A stretch of DNA of 64,000 nt from Mimachlamys varia (lineage: Eukaryota; Mollusca; Bivalvia; Pectinida; Pectinidae): NCBI GenBank assembly GCA_947623455.1, contig OX392543.1, positions 14,940,757 through 15,004,756 of the forward strand, in the 5' to 3' direction. Below, in pieces: positions 38,601 to 50,010 of the stretch. The notes beneath the pieces were generated by a model. That model had not been told where the DNA came from. It made no database searches and saw only the letters and a program-made list of their open reading frames with translations. Every line of letters begins with the position of its first letter. Positions within the stretch are counted from its first letter, which is position 1. Both the position numbers and the translations under genes were made by a program.

Positions 38601-41600
38601 CTACATTAGTGTAGCTTATTAATTTCGTGATTAGGTTTTATCTGTCGAATAATGGAATCTAACGTATGTCACTTCTTAATAGAGAACGGATTTCTGTGAC
38701 CAATCTCAAACGTTTTATTTTAGTATCGGACATTGAATAAAATCACGAAATCTGACTGACGAGCAAATGAACCGATTTGCATTTCTCACGATCATCGAGG
38801 GAACCTATTAGGAATTTAGAACACATATATTATATCTTGCTTTCGGAAATGTCAGTATTTTGTCAGATCAAGTATTATTAAAGCTATCTAGCTGCGATAT
38901 GATACTGGCATAACTCAATTGGCATGTAAAACAGTTGTTTTACGTGTGTAATACACTCGTATTGTAGCCCTACACAACGTTAACAATACACTGTTGAAAA
39001 CAAATGTATTACTTCGCCAGGAACGAAAGCGCGTGCACAACTTACTTCATCAGGAAATGAAGTGAGTAGGATTTACTAGTTTCATTTAGGCGGAGTGAAG
39101 TGAAAATGTAAATATTATACCATATAATGAAAAGTACCCACTTTGAAAAAGAGGAATGGCCTTGAAATGATGACATTTACAATTTCACCAATGCAGCTTA
39201 GTCTTTCTATCTACAAGTGTATGTTAGTAATTCACTGTAGTATCTCTGAATCTGGAGAAATATTGGATTCATTTTGGCCCCTCATAGAACCTTGGTTAGA
39301 GACAGCATTCATAATTTAAAATTTCTATATCTTCGTACATAGATGATTCTTATCACGTGAGAATGATATCCTATCGACGATTGACAAAATACGCCCGAAA
39401 ATGCTATTTTCTCTATTTTAACGTTTTGAAGTAGGATTTTTTTTTCAACGTAAAACCCTCATCTACAAAGAAAGTTCGAAAGGATTCATTCACTTTTGTA
39501 TGAGTTGTTCCCCTTGATCGAATCGAACATGACATTGGAGGAACGGCATATCGTCTGCTAGAATTTGTCTATTGTGGAAAGATGGTCTTGAAGAAATGGC
39601 GCCAATAGTAAATATTGATGAGAAACTGCTGCAGGATTTAATATATAATGAATTGGAAGATGAGAATGGTTTAACTTTTCCGATCAGATTATCCCAATCA
39701 GCTGTGTACTTGACCCGATCGGTTGTGATTTCGACGGACTTTCCAGTAGGCAAGTAAAGAACACAAATCATGAAAGTATCTTAAGTCCTCTTTCGAAATG
39801 TAATAAAAAGAAAATTGAATGGTTTGCCGTTTAATATCAAATATATTTCACTTGTATGGCAGATTTTTTTTTATATTTTCATTTTAATCTGCCATACTCG
39901 TGAAATATATTTGATATTAAACGGCAAACCATTGAATATCCTCTATATCTTCGTACATAGATGATTATTATCACGTGAGAATAATATCTTATCGACGATT
40001 GACAAAATACACCCGAAATTGCTATTTCTCTATTTTAACCTTTTGTTAACAATTTACCCCTTCAAATAAGGAAGGATGGCCCGGAAGAACTTTGGGCTCC
40101 GATCATTGCACCTAAGATGGAAGTAGGAATTTTATTTGTTTTTTAACGTAAAACCCTCATCTTCAAAGAATGATTCTGACAAAGTTTAAAAGGATTCATT
40201 CACTTGTTCTTGAGAAGAAGTTGCAAACGTTATAAGTTAACGCATGACGGACAACACACGCCAAACGAAGGTCGACACACGACAACAGACGAAATGCTAT
40301 CAGAATATGTCACTAAAGCTTTGATCGTGTGACCTTATTATCATAGAAATATCCTTTAAATTTGTATGAATATATCAACACTTTAATACGTGTATCAACA
40401 TGTATGATATTACCGGTTTGAGCGTTGCTAGACCCAGCGACCGTCAATGACAAGAGCGCTCCAGAGAAAGTGCAGTACACCTGTGATGAGTCGCCAAAAA
40501 GTTCCACGTCGTATTGAGAATTTGCCTTAACGGTAACATCATCGTTTTGGTTAAGATGAAGAATGACACTATTTCCAGCATCTCCCCATTCGTTAGTTGT
40601 ATACGCATAAGCAGACAGCACGTAAGCATTATTCTTGAACAGCTCCAGATACACCTCCTGTAGAGAAAGTGGAAGTCAATTTATTCTTAGTACTAAACCA
40701 CATGCTATCTCACATTATTTTTGCATCTATATTCATAGGATACACATTCTCATTTATTTATTTTTTTTACTTTTGACATCACAGATGGTCTGATGAAAGA
40801 ATTAATACAATTTTTGCAGTAGAAGTAGAAGTTATCGGAGCAATCCAAGTTCGAGAATTGTTAATTTGTTTTAGATTACAGTCTTTGTAAAAGTCAAGGT
40901 GATTTGAAGACGGTTTAACCAAGTGTTGCAAAGGGAGGGCAGCTGGACAATTTTGCTTTTTTCGGTGTCGCCTCAGTAGAAAACACAGACGAGCTCCTCC
41001 CAATCCCACTCTTAAACAGTTTATATTACCCATTAGGACGTATCAGTGCGATCCAGCACGCTTCAAATTAATCTGCTCTATTCTAATACAAGTCGTTACT
41101 CCAAAGAGTCTAGGGTGGTTCCTTCTTGCAGACTCTAGGATGGTTTCTGCCTTCGGAGTCTGGGCTGGTGTCTGCAGAGTCTAGGCTGGTTCTCCCCTAT
41201 ATTCTAGGCTGGTTCTCCTCTATATTCTAGAGTGGTTTATTCGTTCATATTCCAGAGTGGTTTCTTCTTTCATAGTTTAGGGAGGTTTCTGCCTTTATAG
41301 TATAAAAGGAATTGTTTCTGTCTACAGAGTCTAGGATAGTTTCTCCTTCAAAGTCTGGGTTGGTTTCTGCCTTCAAAGTCTGGGTTGGTTTCTGCCTTCT
41401 GAGTCTAGGGTGGTTTCTGACTTCATAGTCTAGGCTGGTTTCTTCCTTCAGAGTCTGGGGTGGTTTCTGACTTCATAGTCTAGGCTCGTTTCTGACTTCA
41501 TAGTCTAGGCTGGTTTCTTCCTTCAGAGTCTGGGGTGGTTTCTGCCTTCAGAGTGTATCACTAATCTTCTGTCGCCATTATAACACTTCTTACCAATCTG

Positions 41601-44600
41601 ATTAAAATACAGTTCCTGGTTCTCACACTGTTTTATAAGGATCTGACAACATCCTATAAGAAGTCACGTTCAGGTGACCTGTATCGCCTCTTTACTTACC
41701 TCTGAAATAATTTTCAAATGACCTGTCATCTTGCAGCAAATCATTTCATCACATTATTCCACATGAAAGGCGTAGTAACAATATTCAGAAACTGACCTTA
41801 TCGGCCAAAAACAGAGAGCGTGTGAATGGAAGATGCAGCAGCCATCATCGGGAACTTACCTTATCGGCTAAAACCAGGGGTGTAATTGGAAGATGTAGCA
41901 GCCGTCAGCAGGGACTTGTAAATGAAAGATGTAGCAGCCATCATCAGGAACTTACCTTATCGGCTAAAGCAAGGGCGTGTAAATGGAAGATGCAATAGCC
42001 ATCATCAGCAATTAACCTTATCGGCTAAAACCAGGGCGTGTAAATGGAAGATGTTATAGCCATCATCAGGAACTTACCTTATCGGCTAAAGCAAGGGCGT
42101 GTAAATGGAAGATGTGATAGCCATCATCAGCAACTTACCTTATCGGCTAAAACCAGGGCGTGTAAATGGAAGATGTTATAGCCATCATCAGGAACTTACC
42201 TTATCGGCTAAAGCAAGGGCGTGTAAATGGAAGATGTAATAGCCATCATCAGCAACTTACCTTATCGGCTAAAACCAGGCCGTGAAAATGGAAGGTGTAA
42301 TAGCCATAATCAGGAACTTACCTTATCGGCTAAAGCCAGAGCATGTAAATGGAAGATGTAATAGCCATCATCAGGAGCTATGAAGTCGTTACTGGTAATG
42401 TTGTATCCTGCCATGGCCGCATTGTTGTTGAAATCCAGATCGTAAGCTACTTTACCTCCGTCAGTGATCGATTGGTTATTGGTCAGACCCACCGAAAACG
42501 CATGTGGTTTGGTTTGGTCGAAGGCTTCATGGTCTGCAAGAAAATGAGGTTTTATTGCAATCATAAGTACTAGTAGTTGATGAATATGATACGGTGCTGA
42601 GGATTCCCCATTTAACACCGTGTGTGACCGAATCCGGAAATTGCTACTTTTGAGGCGAGACATGTTCGCAACAAGACAACTGGACAAGTCAGTTTCTAAT
42701 GAATTTAACCACTTTTAGTAAGTTTATATCATTGACACTATGTATGCATGTTTTTGAGTTCATCACGTAATAGTAGAATGCTATAGTTAACAATGCTGTA
42801 AAGTAATTTTGATGGAGTAAACAAAAATGCTTGCCTAGTACCTGGCATTTGCCTGTACGATTTGTTTTTCAGGCTCGTAGAAAAAGTTAACAGTCAATAT
42901 TTCGTTAGTTGTGTTCTGAAAGACTTAATATGATGATTTTTCAAACCATTTGCCGATGTGATCATCTAATTAACGTGAAAATGTATTTTAAAAATTTGAG
43001 GTTGTATTCGGGGGTAGCTTGTTTGTGTACGGGGCATATAACAAATTCTGGAATACGGAGTAAAGCGAACGTATTTGTTTAAATACAGTTTTCTCCCTCC
43101 TCAGTTTTAGATATGATATCGTGCAAGTGTATATACTATGAAAGGCGTTTCTTGGTGTTCGGTGATATCATTTATTATCATATGCATATGGAACATGATG
43201 AAAGTAATAACATTTATATGCGACTGGAGGTTTCCCTTCAAAAACAATACCCTTTGTTTTTCTGATTGTAGGGAACAAGGGAGACCTATTTCCATTTCTG
43301 ATAAAAAAAACCAGGTCATACTGCTGAATGTCCAGTAATTTTATAGTACAAATGGATGTTAGCTATGAGAACTAATTTACCTTCATCTGTGGGTTAAGAG
43401 ATGGAACACATCGGGAAACTCGGGGAATATATTCCGTTTCTCTATTAAACAATATCTTTTCTACTCTTTGTAGATGTTGTTAATCTTGACTTTACCACAT
43501 CAGCTATGCGATATTCTGAGAACATCAAGCTATATCAAGGGGTTCATGAAATATCTTTTTGTACAACCTTTTTATCATGGAAATGATAAACGGTGACCTT
43601 TGACCTTAAACCTCTACCGGTGACCAACAAGACCGTATCAGTTGTAGACCTTGATCGTGTGAGGCTATGAACCAAATCTGTCCAGATCGAGGTTCATGAT
43701 ATAACTTGTTAACAAGCTTTTTATTAAAAAAAGGTCAACGATGACCTTTGGCCTTTAACTTTTACCAATGACAACCAACAATGAATAAGGTGTAGACCTT
43801 GATCGTGTGATGCAATGGTGTGAATGTTAGACCAAATATGACCATGGTTTTAAACATATGTTGTACACAATGTCCATCCCCCACGGACGGGATACACAGA
43901 CAAAATGATTACTATATAACAGACAATCTCCAAAGTTTATGTTGTTGACATATCAAGACAGATATTACCATACTTGGCTCCTCTTTATGACCTGATATAT
44001 ACCGCATTTCTTGCGTATTCAGTGTGGTTTTGTCCGCTCCTTTGTATAGCTCGCAAACCCCAAAATGTTGTTTTTATGGTTTCAAATATAAGATTAATCG
44101 CTCCGGCATATTGCCCGCGGGCTATCTGCTATATATACAGTACCTGTCAAAAGCAATGTCGCACCTGTGACAATTTCCCATAGACTTAATTATATCTCCA
44201 CTAATTTTAAAAATATCATTATACTATAACAGTGTTGCCGATTTTAATCAACTTTATTTGATATGCATCAGAATTTAGTAGAGTTTCCAAAACATGATTC
44301 TGGGTTCAGTTGCATTCAATATGCTACGTTGTAGAGTTGTTTGAAATTAACACTGACGTCAGGGGAGACGTTCACAGATTTCACTTCTCCTGTAAACACA
44401 TCAACAACATAACCCACGGTCTATATTTGCACTGAATAAATGTTTTGGAAACTACAATCAAGCATAAAATTAACAAAAAAATATAATGGAAATTAGTCAA
44501 GCTGTTTTTGTATGATGACTATTTCAAAATTGGTCGAAATACAATAAACTAAATGGGGAAATGTAAGGTGCGACATTACTTATGACCAGGTACTAGGGGT

Positions 44601-47600
44601 ATAATAAAAACTACCAATAAACTCTGTTTTTGACTTCACGAGCTTATTCTATGCGGTAAATTGTCCGTCAGTTTTAATATCAATGTCACCCCCTTTTGTC
44701 CTATAATGGCCGCTCAAGAAAAAGAATCATAACTATTTATAGAAAGTCAAACCAGCTTTTGCAAACAATGACAGTTTTTTGAAAAAAAAATATATACACG
44801 TTACACGTGCGACATCGTTACTTTTAAACACACATTACGCAGACCACTATAAGCAGGCAATAAGTTAGTCTGATTAAAATGCAGAACCTTATTCTCACTC
44901 CGTTATATAAATATCTGAATACATCTCATAAGAGGTCATGTTCTGATGACCTCTGAAGCTTCTTTAATTCATATTCAATGCAAATTGTCTAATTGACGAT
45001 GTAATCTGCAGTAAGTTATTTCGTCACAATATGCATGCAGTATGAGATTTTACCTACAATGGAAGTTGTTAGATATATGTATGCGGAGAATAACGGGCAT
45101 TTAGGATCGGTATTTCAATCAGATTGGCAATAAGTCACAGGATAAGCAGAAAACTCAAACTACAAAGCCATATTATATATAGTGACGTACTCCTGTGCTT
45201 CAAAATACACTTTATACAGACAATAAGTTATATCATAGAAATTCCCTTACAGTGAAAAACCTATCCCCCGTTAACCTCATCCTGTTTCTTTTACTAGCCC
45301 CCGTACACCAGCGGAAAATGTTAGATTTTATTTGACGTACTTCTAACAGTTCATTCAACAAGATATTTTGCATTCTGCCTAAGGAACTAATATAAATGAT
45401 ATAACAAATAAAAATGGTAAGGACGGATCAGTAAAATCATATAATTCATCACTGAACGTGAATACAGGTAAGATTTATCAGGTACTAGGTACTTTAATAT
45501 CCGTTATTTGATTCAAAGCGCTTACAAAGTAATCTTGTATGTTTTGAAGAGTTTGATAGTGTAGAATTACGAGGCAAATTGAAACATGTTTGTATACACT
45601 GTAACACTGAAAAATAGACGTCGTTATCATCGTGTCCAGTCTCCGATCAGGCCGAAGTGAGAGGTAAAGTAACTATTTCCGGTTTCGGTCATACACGGTG
45701 TTTAAGTTGAAACAAAAACTCTTGTGTCTCTCAAAACATATATTCATACATATATTTATTTATTTACAGTGGAAGAGAGAAATAACAACTGATTTTAAAA
45801 CGTACATAATAAATACAATGCAAAGCGGTATCAGAGAAGCTGAGAAAAGGCAACTCACCGAAGAACGCGGCATGAATAAGAACTCCAGTGAATGTAGTAT
45901 AGATCTCGTCTGCAGCTCCATATATGGAATTGTCGTACTGGTCGTGAGCTTTTACGTATACGGTGTCCCCGGGACTCAGATAAAGCAGTGCACTGTTTCC
46001 GGCGTCAGCGAATCCGCTGACACTTGGAGTGTGGGCATAAGCTGAACATATCATCTGTGTGTTTTTGAACAATTCAATCCACAACTCCGTATTCTGCCGG
46101 GTAAGCGAGTAGAAGTGGAAGGCGTAGAGGCCCTGGTAAGAACGAAAGCGAGGCAAGTGAATTCTTATGCAACGTACCTTAATCAAAAACTGATTGATAA
46201 CAAAGTACTACAAATATAAACGTGAGTTGTGAATCAATGGAGATTGATATACCCAGTCTATGATGCAATGTAAACAGAATGATTTTAATAGGATACGAAA
46301 TTTGCTGGCGGCTACAAAGGAATGCATTTTGCTGCTAAATAGTAGTTGGGTATTTAGAATTATAAGCAAATGTTATGGTCGATATCTTTGTCTCATTGAG
46401 AAGTATTTGGTATCTTTGTGTGATATGAAGATGGACGTTTTTGAGTATGTTCTTTAATGTGGTTTTTTGTTGTAATTGACAATTATGACTCGGTTCTCAC
46501 TTTGAGGACTTGATGTTGATGTGACCAAGATTTACATGGCGGCTGACGTCGATGAAGCAGAAAATGCTTACTCTTCTGGAACGCCTGGTCCTATTTTCTT
46601 GTACGTTTACAAGGGTCTGCAGTTAATATTTTCCTTTTTTCATATTTTCTCCTGTTTAAACGGCAAAATATGAATAAAGGAAAGGTATACATGAAGAACT
46701 CTGTAAAAGTACAAGAGTACTAGAGAAAGCGTCTTCTTATTCATCTAATTTCCATATCATGGGCCTTTTCATTGTTCATAAGGCTTTAGCATATCTAACT
46801 TCCGCGACCGTGAAAGCAAGTCAAGGTCATTTCTTTGAAGAAACGACATAGTACTTCCTGTAAAGAGTATAAGTATCCGTACTTAATCTCACCTGGTCCT
46901 TTTGGTCATTTGAACGAGGTGAGCTAAAAGCGTTAATCCATTAGAACATATTAATGAATATGATAATGACATCCAGTTACATTACATCTGGACATTGCTT
47001 TAGTTTGGTTTATTAATAGCAATATATAATTTATACATACATACATGTACCCATTGTAAAACGAACAGACCTTGTAATATTGTGGTTTGTTTATACACAT
47101 AACAAGCGGTTAAGACTGAGTGTAATTATAACGTTGAATATACGTGGTGTCCAGTGGTACAGATCCAGACAAAGATATTGTAGATATATATCTACACACA
47201 TTAACACTACGATAGGTGTCCATTGTCAGCTGTAAAATTTAAATGCTTAAACAACTTCAACAACGTGAATCAAATTCTACCTGTCATAACATCAACCTGA
47301 GATCAGGTATCTGTACATACGTGTTGTTAAAATGATGGCAGTGATAAATATCCAATATAGCAAATCTACGTTTGGTTTCTTTTGTTTTACGGTCCTATTT
47401 ACAGCCAAGGTCATTTAAGGACGTGCCAGGTTTTCGGGGATGGAGGAAAGCCGGAGTACCCGGAGAAAAACCACCGACCTACGGCCGATACCTGGCAACT
47501 GCCCCACGTTTGATTCGAATTCGCAACCCAGATGTGAAGGGCTAGTGGGAAAATGTCGGAATTGCCAACACAAAATGGTTTTAATCCATTGAACCCTGAA

Positions 47601-48900
47601 GATATATTTTGACTCTTCAAATTAAATTGTTAGATTCGTTCATTGTGAAATTTCATGTGTGATAAAGAATAGACCTACCTTCTTAGTTGCGTGAAATACA
47701 CCATCGCTACCAATGTTGGCGGAGTAATTTGTGATGATTTTGTCGTAATTCAGAGTTTCTCCCTGAAGAAGGTGTAAATGTGAGGTCTGTCCCTTCGAGA
47801 AGGCCACTACCGGTAGCTGACTAGTACCCTGGCCATCTGTGGTAGCAAATATAGAGGATAGCATGTACGATAACGATGCAAATAAACTGAATAGTTCTGA
47901 TTTTTCCAGCTTTCGTGTGAGTGAACAGGATGTTGAGCTCATTGAGTTATGACATGATTTCGACATTGACAGAATTTCGACTACTGATACGGGACTGTAT
48001 TTGTTCCGGTGAATTATTGAGCAGATAGGATTAAACTTGTTTTCTACCACAATACCCGGTGTTTTCCAAGCCCAGGCTATTGTGTAAACGTGCTAACTTT
48101 TGGATAACTATATACCACTAGCACAAGAGAATAAGACCAGGTGTTCCGGAAGAGTAAGCGTCTTCTGCTTCATCGTCAAAATGTGTTGTAATGGGGGACA
48201 AATCAAATTTGGATTTAACAATGTATGTTATGTAAACGATCCAAAAGAGTGATATATATATAAGTTCAAATAACTGGTATCATGATTATTTTTATATGAA
48301 AATGGTATGCCGTTTGAGAAGTTAGTATTTTTATACAATCAGGTTAAATTGTGTACATGGCACTTCGGTACGAAATGTTTTGGTTATTTGAACGTAAAGT
48401 CGAATTGATAGTAAAGGTGTTTTCGAATATGCTTCCACGTTGTTTGAATAAAAAATATTTAAAACAGATTTTTTTCCCTGTTTTGTACTTAAGATCAAAA
48501 CACAATACGTAATACCTAAACATAAATATGTTAGGTATGTATTATTACCCAGAGATCTGACATATGGTAGGAAGACGCTTCGAAAACAGCCTCCATACCA
48601 TTGAATCCGTGCACATTATTAAGTCAACAAGATGAACGGTAAGCAGAAAGTAATTGAAATATGAAAGAATATGAATTGCAATATTGCATTAGGAGAAACA
48701 GTTTTGTTTGGATTGCTTATTTTCAAAACAATCTGCAAAAGTGTTTAAGTCTTAAGTTGTGACTTAATTCCGGAAAAAAGGTAAAACAAACTTGTCGATA
48801 AAAATAGATTTCAATATAGAGAGAAAATACGAAAATAGGAAATATTACCAGCTCCTAGAATCACCACGATCAGCGCAACAAGAGCACACAAAAACGCCAT
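35187..48900 (-). CDS. Secreted triple-C1q-domain protein, complete six-exon gene (gene 1)
   Basis: Six exons join as 48900-48849, 47836-47679, 46132-45859, 42533-42322, 40657-40414 and 35611-35187. They sum to 1365 nt, an open frame of 454 codons plus TGA. Every junction has GT/AG ends and matching phase (1,0,1,0,1). The product has a hydrophobic signal peptide (about residues 1-18) and three globular C1q domains (about 27-160, 170-305 and 317-450). Each domain has the family's aromatic-rich strands: AFSVGL-type start, Y.FHFH core and a YCTFSG or YTTFTG end. No collagen repeat or coiled coil is visible, so this is an sghC1q-like multi-domain form, expected to be secreted and to act in pathogen or ligand recognition. 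A paralogue lies upstream on the same strand at 57.7 kb onward. The exon structure is inferred without transcript data; the phase agreement and the paralogue's matching exon lengths support it strongly. The specific ligand is unknown. Confidence 0.88.
37557..37572 (+). repeat. Poly-C run of 16
   Basis: An uninterrupted run of C in gene 1 intron 5; length likely variable and error-prone. Confidence 0.85.
37724..37815. repeat. Hairpin element
   Basis: gctggtgaagtcaagtgaac then ttcgcgcatat pairs with the complement ending gttcacttgactccatcagc; an inner palindrome gaactgcgaagcagttc lies between. Confidence 0.65.
39325..40215 (+). repeat. Direct duplication flanking the 39.8-kb hairpin
   Basis: 39325-39500 and 39945-40215 share tatatcttcgtacatagatg, cgacgattgacaaaatac and aacgtaaaaccctcatc in the same order, with small indels. 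The same sequence family appears at 60.18-60.32 kb downstream of gene 2 exon 5, so the block belongs to the duplicated gene segment. Confidence 0.7.
39817..39934. repeat. Near-perfect hairpin, ~47-bp arms
   Basis: The left arm (aatggtttgccgtttaatat ... tatggcaga) and right arm (tctgccatac ... ggcaaaccatt) differ at only a few positions, around an AT-rich loop. It lies between two direct repeats (39325-39500 and 39945-40215). Confidence 0.8.
40414..40657 (-). CDS. Gene 1 exon 5: C-terminal half of C1q domain 2
   Basis: The acceptor is tttctctacag. The exon is 244 nt, starting in phase 0 with EVYLELFKNN and ending after SNAQTG in phase 1 at a GTAATA donor. It contains SAYAYTTN, DAGNSVILHL and VYCTFSGALLSL. 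Reading through the donor would add a short tail and stop at 40313, so an alternative two-domain isoform is possible. The phase fit to exon 6 favours splicing. Confidence 0.85.
41095..41560. repeat. Minisatellite, ~25-bp unit
   Basis: Degenerate tandem repeat of the form agtctagggtggtttctgcc plus ttcag, roughly 17-18 units, with variants (ggctggtt, ggatggtt, tctgacttcata). It lies in gene 1 intron 4, between exon 5 and the donor array. Confidence 0.85.
41785..42321 (-). repeat. Intronic tandem array of exon-4 end plus splice donor (gene 1), period about 61 bp
   Basis: About nine copies follow the true exon-4 end inside the intron. Each repeats the last ~48 nt of exon 4 (encoding DGYYIFHLHALxLADK) and about 10 nt of intron starting GTAAGTT. 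The CTTAC donor complement is intact at about 42256, 42195, 42134, 42073, 41951 and 41854. It is altered near 42011 (GTTAAT) and 41793 (GTCAGT), and one unit near 41910 is internally deleted. The junction of neighbouring units falls at a TCCTGATGATGG microhomology also present in the exon. Units alternate slightly (aaaccaggg versus aagcaaggg), suggesting growth by two-unit steps. Confidence 0.9.
42322..42533 (-). CDS. Gene 1 exon 4: N-terminal half of C1q domain 2
   Basis: The acceptor is tttcttgcag and the donor is GATAAG before GTAAGT. The exon is 212 nt, entering in phase 1 and leaving in phase 0. It encodes DHEAFDQTKPHAFSVGL, a DFNNNAAM segment and DGYYIFHLHALALADK. The last 50 nt and the donor are the founder of the tandem array that fills the adjacent intron to about 41.79 kb. 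Confidence 0.88.
43550..43900 (+). repeat. Dispersed 'gtgacctttgacctt' repeat, two units
   Basis: Two tandem units with acggtgacctttgacctt / acgatgacctttggcctt and tgtagaccttgatcgtgtga, ending cccacggacgggatacacag. Located in gene 1 intron 3. Confidence 0.55.
44138..44594. mobile_element. MITE in gene 1 intron 3, ends CAGTACCTG
   Basis: Left end agtacctgtcaaaagcaatg then tcgcacct; right end aggtgcgacattacttatga then ccaggtact, inverted over about 29 bp. The gene 2 intron at this position is only 374 bp and lacks it. Confidence 0.72.
45859..46132 (-). CDS. Gene 1 exon 3: C-terminal part of C1q domain 1
   Basis: The acceptor is cttaccag and the donor is GTGAGT. The exon is 274 nt, starting in phase 0 and ending in phase 1. 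It begins GLYAFHFYSLTRQ and runs through LWIELFKN, a DAGNSALLYL strand and YTTFTGVLIH, the canonical C1q end. The paralogue's exon 3 (62732-63005) has exactly the same length and ends. Reading past the donor would add an unrelated tail, so splicing is preferred. Confidence 0.88.
46480..46780. repeat. Family B inverted pair in gene 1 intron 2
   Basis: Plus-orientation part (gaccaagatttacatggcgg, gaagcagaaaatgcttactc) followed at about 46662 by a minus-orientation part (gcaaaatatgaataaaggaa, gaaagcgtcttcttattcat). Confidence 0.65.
47679..47836 (-). CDS. Gene 1 exon 2: N-terminal half of C1q domain 1
   Basis: The acceptor is ctaccacag and the donor is AAG before GTAGGT. The exon is 158 nt, entering in phase 1 and leaving in phase 0. 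It encodes DGQGTSQLPVVAFSKGQ and onward to ATKK, the first beta strands of a C1q fold. This domain is more diverged than the other two: it has VVAFSKGQ where the others have HAFSVGL or VAFSVGL. Confidence 0.8.
48849..48900 (-). CDS. Gene 1 exon 1: start codon and signal peptide
   Basis: ATG at 48900-48898 opens 17 codons beginning MAFLCAL and continuing with a run of Val, Ile, Leu and Ala, a typical eukaryotic signal peptide ending near Gly-Ala. The exon ends in GCT G before a GTAATA donor (phase 1). This ATG was chosen because its phase joins exon 2 to make a continuous frame. Nothing upstream up to 49000 offers a better start. Confidence 0.8.
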
Positions 48901-49354
48901 GTTTACTCGTTCCCGTCTATCTGTCGTCTACTCAGACAACCCACCTACACCTTAGCTAGATCTGCGTGTTATCGTCCAGCTTGCACCAGGCGGGCATTTC
49001 CCATGACATTGAAACATTTACCGATTAACTAGACATAAAGGTTGGTCACACACACAGTTAAAGCGTAAAACAAAAACATTTCCAAATGTTTCAGCACTTT
49101 ATACAAAGTAAAGCATTACCACAAGATACCAGTTCATGTAAAATATAGATGTAAAACAAAATACGAAAATATATAACGAAGCGTCCACAAAATCAACTTA
49201 ATCACGAATTTCATTTGAACTAATATCTCTAAGAGGATAACTGGAGCCCCATTGAAAATTTCCTGACAATTTTCGGGTTGAAAGGCACACAGAATTTCAG
49301 TAGGTAGGGATACCAGAAACATGACAAAACGGGTCTGTTACGTTGAAAAATATA

Positions 49355-49565
49355 GAGAGTACCGACGCATTAACCAAACCATAATCCAAATCCATCAAAA
49401 TCAATTAAACTTTGGGCAAAACATGAACACATGAAAGATCTACATGGAGACCCCTGTAAAAGGTGATAAGACTAGTTGTTCTGGATCGACGACACCCGCC
49501 ATGTAGATCTTGGTAAAATCTCAGTAAACATCAAGTTCTCAAATGAGAACCGAGTCACCATAGTT
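49355..49565 (-). repeat. Family B repeat copy
   Basis: gagtaccgacgcattaacca ... gatcgacgacacccgccatg ... aacatcaagttctcaaatga, then gaaccgagtcac, which is the probable element end because it is also seen inverted at 46490. Confidence 0.65.
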
Positions 49566-49890
49566 AATCACTAAAAGTAAACAAAAAAATAAGCGAAAAA
49601 CAATTTTTCAATTAGTTTATGTTTCATGCAACGAGTTATGTACTTCATCGTGTGTGACTTTCGTAAATCTTCCAGATCATAGATGGTGCACACTGCTGAT
49701 GGTCCCCGGTGTTAGCCGAAACCTGCATGACAAGTTTAAATTCATTTGAATAGTGACACGACTCAGAATATAAACTAATGCACTTGACGAAATAATTTTT
49801 TGAATGCTTGATAATTTTTAGAATCACAGGGCTAGTGCACCCTCTTTCTGAATTTTAACATTTCTTTTTGTCATGTTTTGTTTCACCCCA

Positions 49891-50010
49891 ATGATTCACA
49901 ATGACGAGTCCTAGAAGGACGAAACGGCTGTATGGTGCAGGTTAGTTCATGTTTGATAGACTCTATCTTATTCTAAATTATAAAGGTGCTTTACTCGTGG
50001 CTGTGTAATC
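49891..50010 (+). mobile_element. Degenerate hammerhead element
   Basis: Contains AUGACGAG, UCCUAGAAGGA, CGAAA, CGGCUGUA, UGGUGC at about 49893-49938. The first C of the conserved box is mutated. A weak family tail follows. Confidence 0.55.

Noticed and set aside
40313..40413. Alternative C-terminus by reading through the exon 5 donor
   Set aside because: Possible as an isoform, but the extra residues are not conserved with gene 2 and phase-perfect splicing to exon 6 is better supported.
41785..42372. CRISPR-like regular repeats
   Set aside because: The units are contiguous with no unique spacers and derive from exon 4; the genome is eukaryotic.
48992..49002. kappa-B-like site (GGGAAATGCC on the minus strand) about 100 bp upstream of the gene 1 ATG
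   Set aside because: One mismatch to the consensus and a short motif; attractive for an immune gene but not significant alone.
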